From Clostridiales bacterium (GTDB taxonomy: Bacteria; Bacillota; Clostridia; Oscillospirales; Acutalibacteraceae): a stretch of 14,727 nucleotides of DNA. How positions within the stretch are numbered: the stretch's first letter is position 1; every line of letters begins with the position of its first letter. Below the pieces are notes generated by a model. It did no database searches and was not told the DNA's origin. It was given only the letters and a program-made list of their open reading frames with translations. The translations under genes were made by a program, and so were the position numbers. Location: the NCBI GenBank assembly GCA_019416395.1, contig DXXH01000058.1, positions 1 to 14,727 of the forward strand. Reading direction: 5' to 3'. This document shows positions 13,691-14,727 of this stretch, in pieces.

Positions 13691-13706
13691 CCGTCCTTTT
13701 GGACGG
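13691..13706 (-). promoter_or_regulatory. Leader hairpin just before the 3D-gene ribosome site
   Basis: CCGTCC-TTTT-GGACGG forms a perfect 6-bp stem lying between the predicted transcription start (near 13712) and the GAAAGGAG ribosome site (13682-13689). It would put a stem at the extreme 5' end of a short leader, an arrangement that often stabilises mRNA. Confidence 0.6.
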
Positions 13707-13718
13707 TATCCAGAGGTT

Positions 13719-13747
13719 AGTATAGTAAAAAATCCACGAGGTGTCAA
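13719..13747 (-). promoter_or_regulatory. Promoter of the 3D-domain protein gene
   Basis: On the minus strand a perfect TTGACA (13742-13747) lies 17 bp from TATACT (13719-13724, 5/6). This is the strongest promoter match in the window. Confidence 0.9.
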
Positions 13748-14397
13748 AATTTTTTGCCGGTCAGTTTTGTGCACTTTTGCTAAATCTGAATGGTTCATTC
13801 CTTAACATAATCTGTTGTAGAAGGGGTTTTTTTCGGTTTTTCCCGGTTTTTCCTCAAATTATGGAAACAACCCCCTGTGCAAAATGTATCAAAACCAGCC
13901 CGCCAACTTGCGCTCAACCCCGGAAAAATGAAAATATTTCGAATAATCATTCATTTTCCCTGGGTAATTTTCCCGGATTTCTTGGATTTTCCGTCAACCT
14001 CATGTATAAATCTAAAAATCCCAGACAGAATTTTTCTCCTATAAAAACGCCGAAACAGCGGGTTTTTTTCCAGTTCTTTTGTCGCAAATGGCGGATTTTT
14101 GACCAGTTGCGTCCCTTTTTCGAACACACGTTCTATTTTTTTCATGTTCATGCAGAAATCCAGGGCCAGAGCCCCAAAAAAATTTTTTGAAAAAAAGCTA
14201 TCGGCTCCCTATTTTTCCGGAAAAATGCCTGTTCAGTGGGGGAAATACCGCAAAAGCCTCCCAGGAAAACCCACAAATGGAATCTACACAATGGTGTTTC
14301 TTCCCAATATACCCTTATTATTCCACCCTTTTCCGCCGATATTTTAAAAAGAGGAATTGCGTTCACACGTTTCAAAGATTTACCTGGAGGGATTGCA
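13748..14397. other. AT-rich divergent intergenic region with T-tracts and palindromes
   Basis: I find no convincing gene in these 650 bp. It contains many T/A tracts flanked by CC/GG. Three are spaced 10 bp apart (13827-13833, 13837-13841, 13847-13851), as expected for bent DNA. Other structures are an inverted repeat GGAAAAATGA (13922-13931) / TCATTTTCC (13951-13959), the perfect palindrome ATTTTTCC/GGAAAAAT (14211-14226) and a run AAAAAATTTTTT near 14177. No classical DnaA box cluster, riboswitch core or tRNA is recognisable. The comFB promoter must lie at the right end, but no clear -35/-10 pair stands out; TATTAT at 14316-14321 is a weak candidate. Confidence 0.6.
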
Positions 14398-14673
14398 ATG
14401 GAAGAGAAAAAACCCTTGTACCACAACCTGATGGAAGACGTGGTGCTGCGGTATGTAGATGACTCCATGGCCAAGGGCGGCGGCTGCACCTGCGACCTGT
14501 GCAAAGCGGATGTAGTAGCCTACGCCTTGAACCACCTGCCGCCCCGTTACGTCCGCACAGAAGCCGGCCGCATCATGGTGGAGCTCAGCAGCTATGAAGC
14601 CCAGTTCCGCGCCGATGTGCTGGCTGCCTTAGGGGAAGCGGTCAATCTGGTGCAGAAAAACCCCCGCCACTGA
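14398..14673 (+). CDS. ComFB family protein (late competence development / putative cyclic di-nucleotide receptor)
   Basis: The protein is 91 residues, the usual size for the ComFB family (PF10719). The diagnostic CTCDLCKADVVAYALNHLPP segment is present, with Cys30, Cys32 and Cys35 (CxCxxC) likely binding zinc, followed by the conserved PPRYV turn. ComFB is named from the B. subtilis comF locus; family members have more recently been described as cyclic di-GMP-type nucleotide receptors, so a signalling role is possible. The ATG at 14398 has a strong GGAGG 7 nt upstream; the frame extends to 14236 but through non-coding-looking sequence. No comFA or comFC helicase/transferase genes are adjacent. 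Downstream the window ends after 54 bases with no visible feature. Confidence 0.88.
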   Translation: MEEKKPLYHNLMEDVVLRYVDDSMAKGGGCTCDLCKADVVAYALNHLPPRYVRTEAGRIMVELSSYEAQFRADVLAALGEAVNLVQKNPRH

Positions 14674-14727
14674 CCCTCCACTTGAGTTTGTCCTGCTGGA
14701 ATATGTATAGAAAGCCCTGTTCAGTCC

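Noticed and set aside
12241..13725. 494-codon plus-strand frame opposite the 3D-domain gene
   Set aside because: It is a His/Gly-rich shadow of a clearly recognisable minus-strand gene and begins in that gene's terminator.
13741..14190. 149-codon plus-strand frame in the AT-rich intergenic region
   Set aside because: It is Phe/Lys/Asn-rich because of T/A tracts, overlaps the 3D-gene -35 box, and has no ribosome site or recognisable domain.
13922..14340. Possible replication origin or dif-like site in the AT-rich region
   Set aside because: No cluster of DnaA boxes, no dnaA/dnaN/rpmH neighbour, and no recognisable Xer recombination core.

Overview
The window looks like part of the chromosome of a moderately GC-rich, gut-type Clostridia bacterium, most plausibly Oscillospiraceae/Ruminococcaceae. 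The reasons are consensus sigma-A promoters with 17-bp spacers, strong AGGAGG-type ribosome binding sites, GC-rich intrinsic terminators, an SLH surface protein, a YabE-like 3D-domain protein, a ComFB protein, and a short protein resembling the MecA C-terminal domain. The species assignment is inference only. No phage, transposon, CRISPR, tRNA or rRNA is visible.

Layout. Positions 1-515 hold five tandem copies of a 106-bp GC-rich unit; each unit has inverted repeats followed by a T-rich tract. A small cloverleaf-like element follows (496-559). A tightly packed minus-strand operon (3687 to 600) encodes a GlpA-type FAD/[2Fe-2S] dehydrogenase, an FAD/NAD(P) oxidoreductase and a DUF1667 cysteine-motif protein. 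This set resembles the anaerobic glycerol-3-phosphate dehydrogenase clusters of clostridia. Divergent from it is xylulokinase (3914-5440, plus), with a good promoter and an inverted repeat lying over the -35 box. Convergent to xylulokinase is a large secreted SLH-domain surface protein (minus, 9026 to 5712) with its own promoter and terminator.

Next, all on the minus strand, come ribulose-phosphate 3-epimerase (10583 to 9948) followed by a stand-alone MecA-C-like protein. Upstream of these lies a two-gene unit: a 99-residue membrane protein and an AEC-family transporter (12082 to 10773). Beyond that is a monocistronic YabE-like G5/3D cell-wall protein (13674 to 12250). A 650-bp AT-rich, T-tract-rich intergenic region then separates it from a divergent comFB-like gene (14398-14673, plus). 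Bases 14674-14727 show no recognisable feature.

Functional links. Xylulokinase and ribulose-phosphate epimerase both handle xylulose 5-phosphate, but they are in separate transcription units. The dehydrogenase operon would oxidise a polyol phosphate or 2-hydroxyacid-type substrate; its exact substrate is not readable from sequence. Most of the window is ordinary core metabolism and envelope biology. The least explained parts are the 106-bp array with its cloverleaf neighbour, the MecA-C-only protein, the inverted repeat at the xylulokinase promoter, and the curved-looking intergenic region next to comFB.
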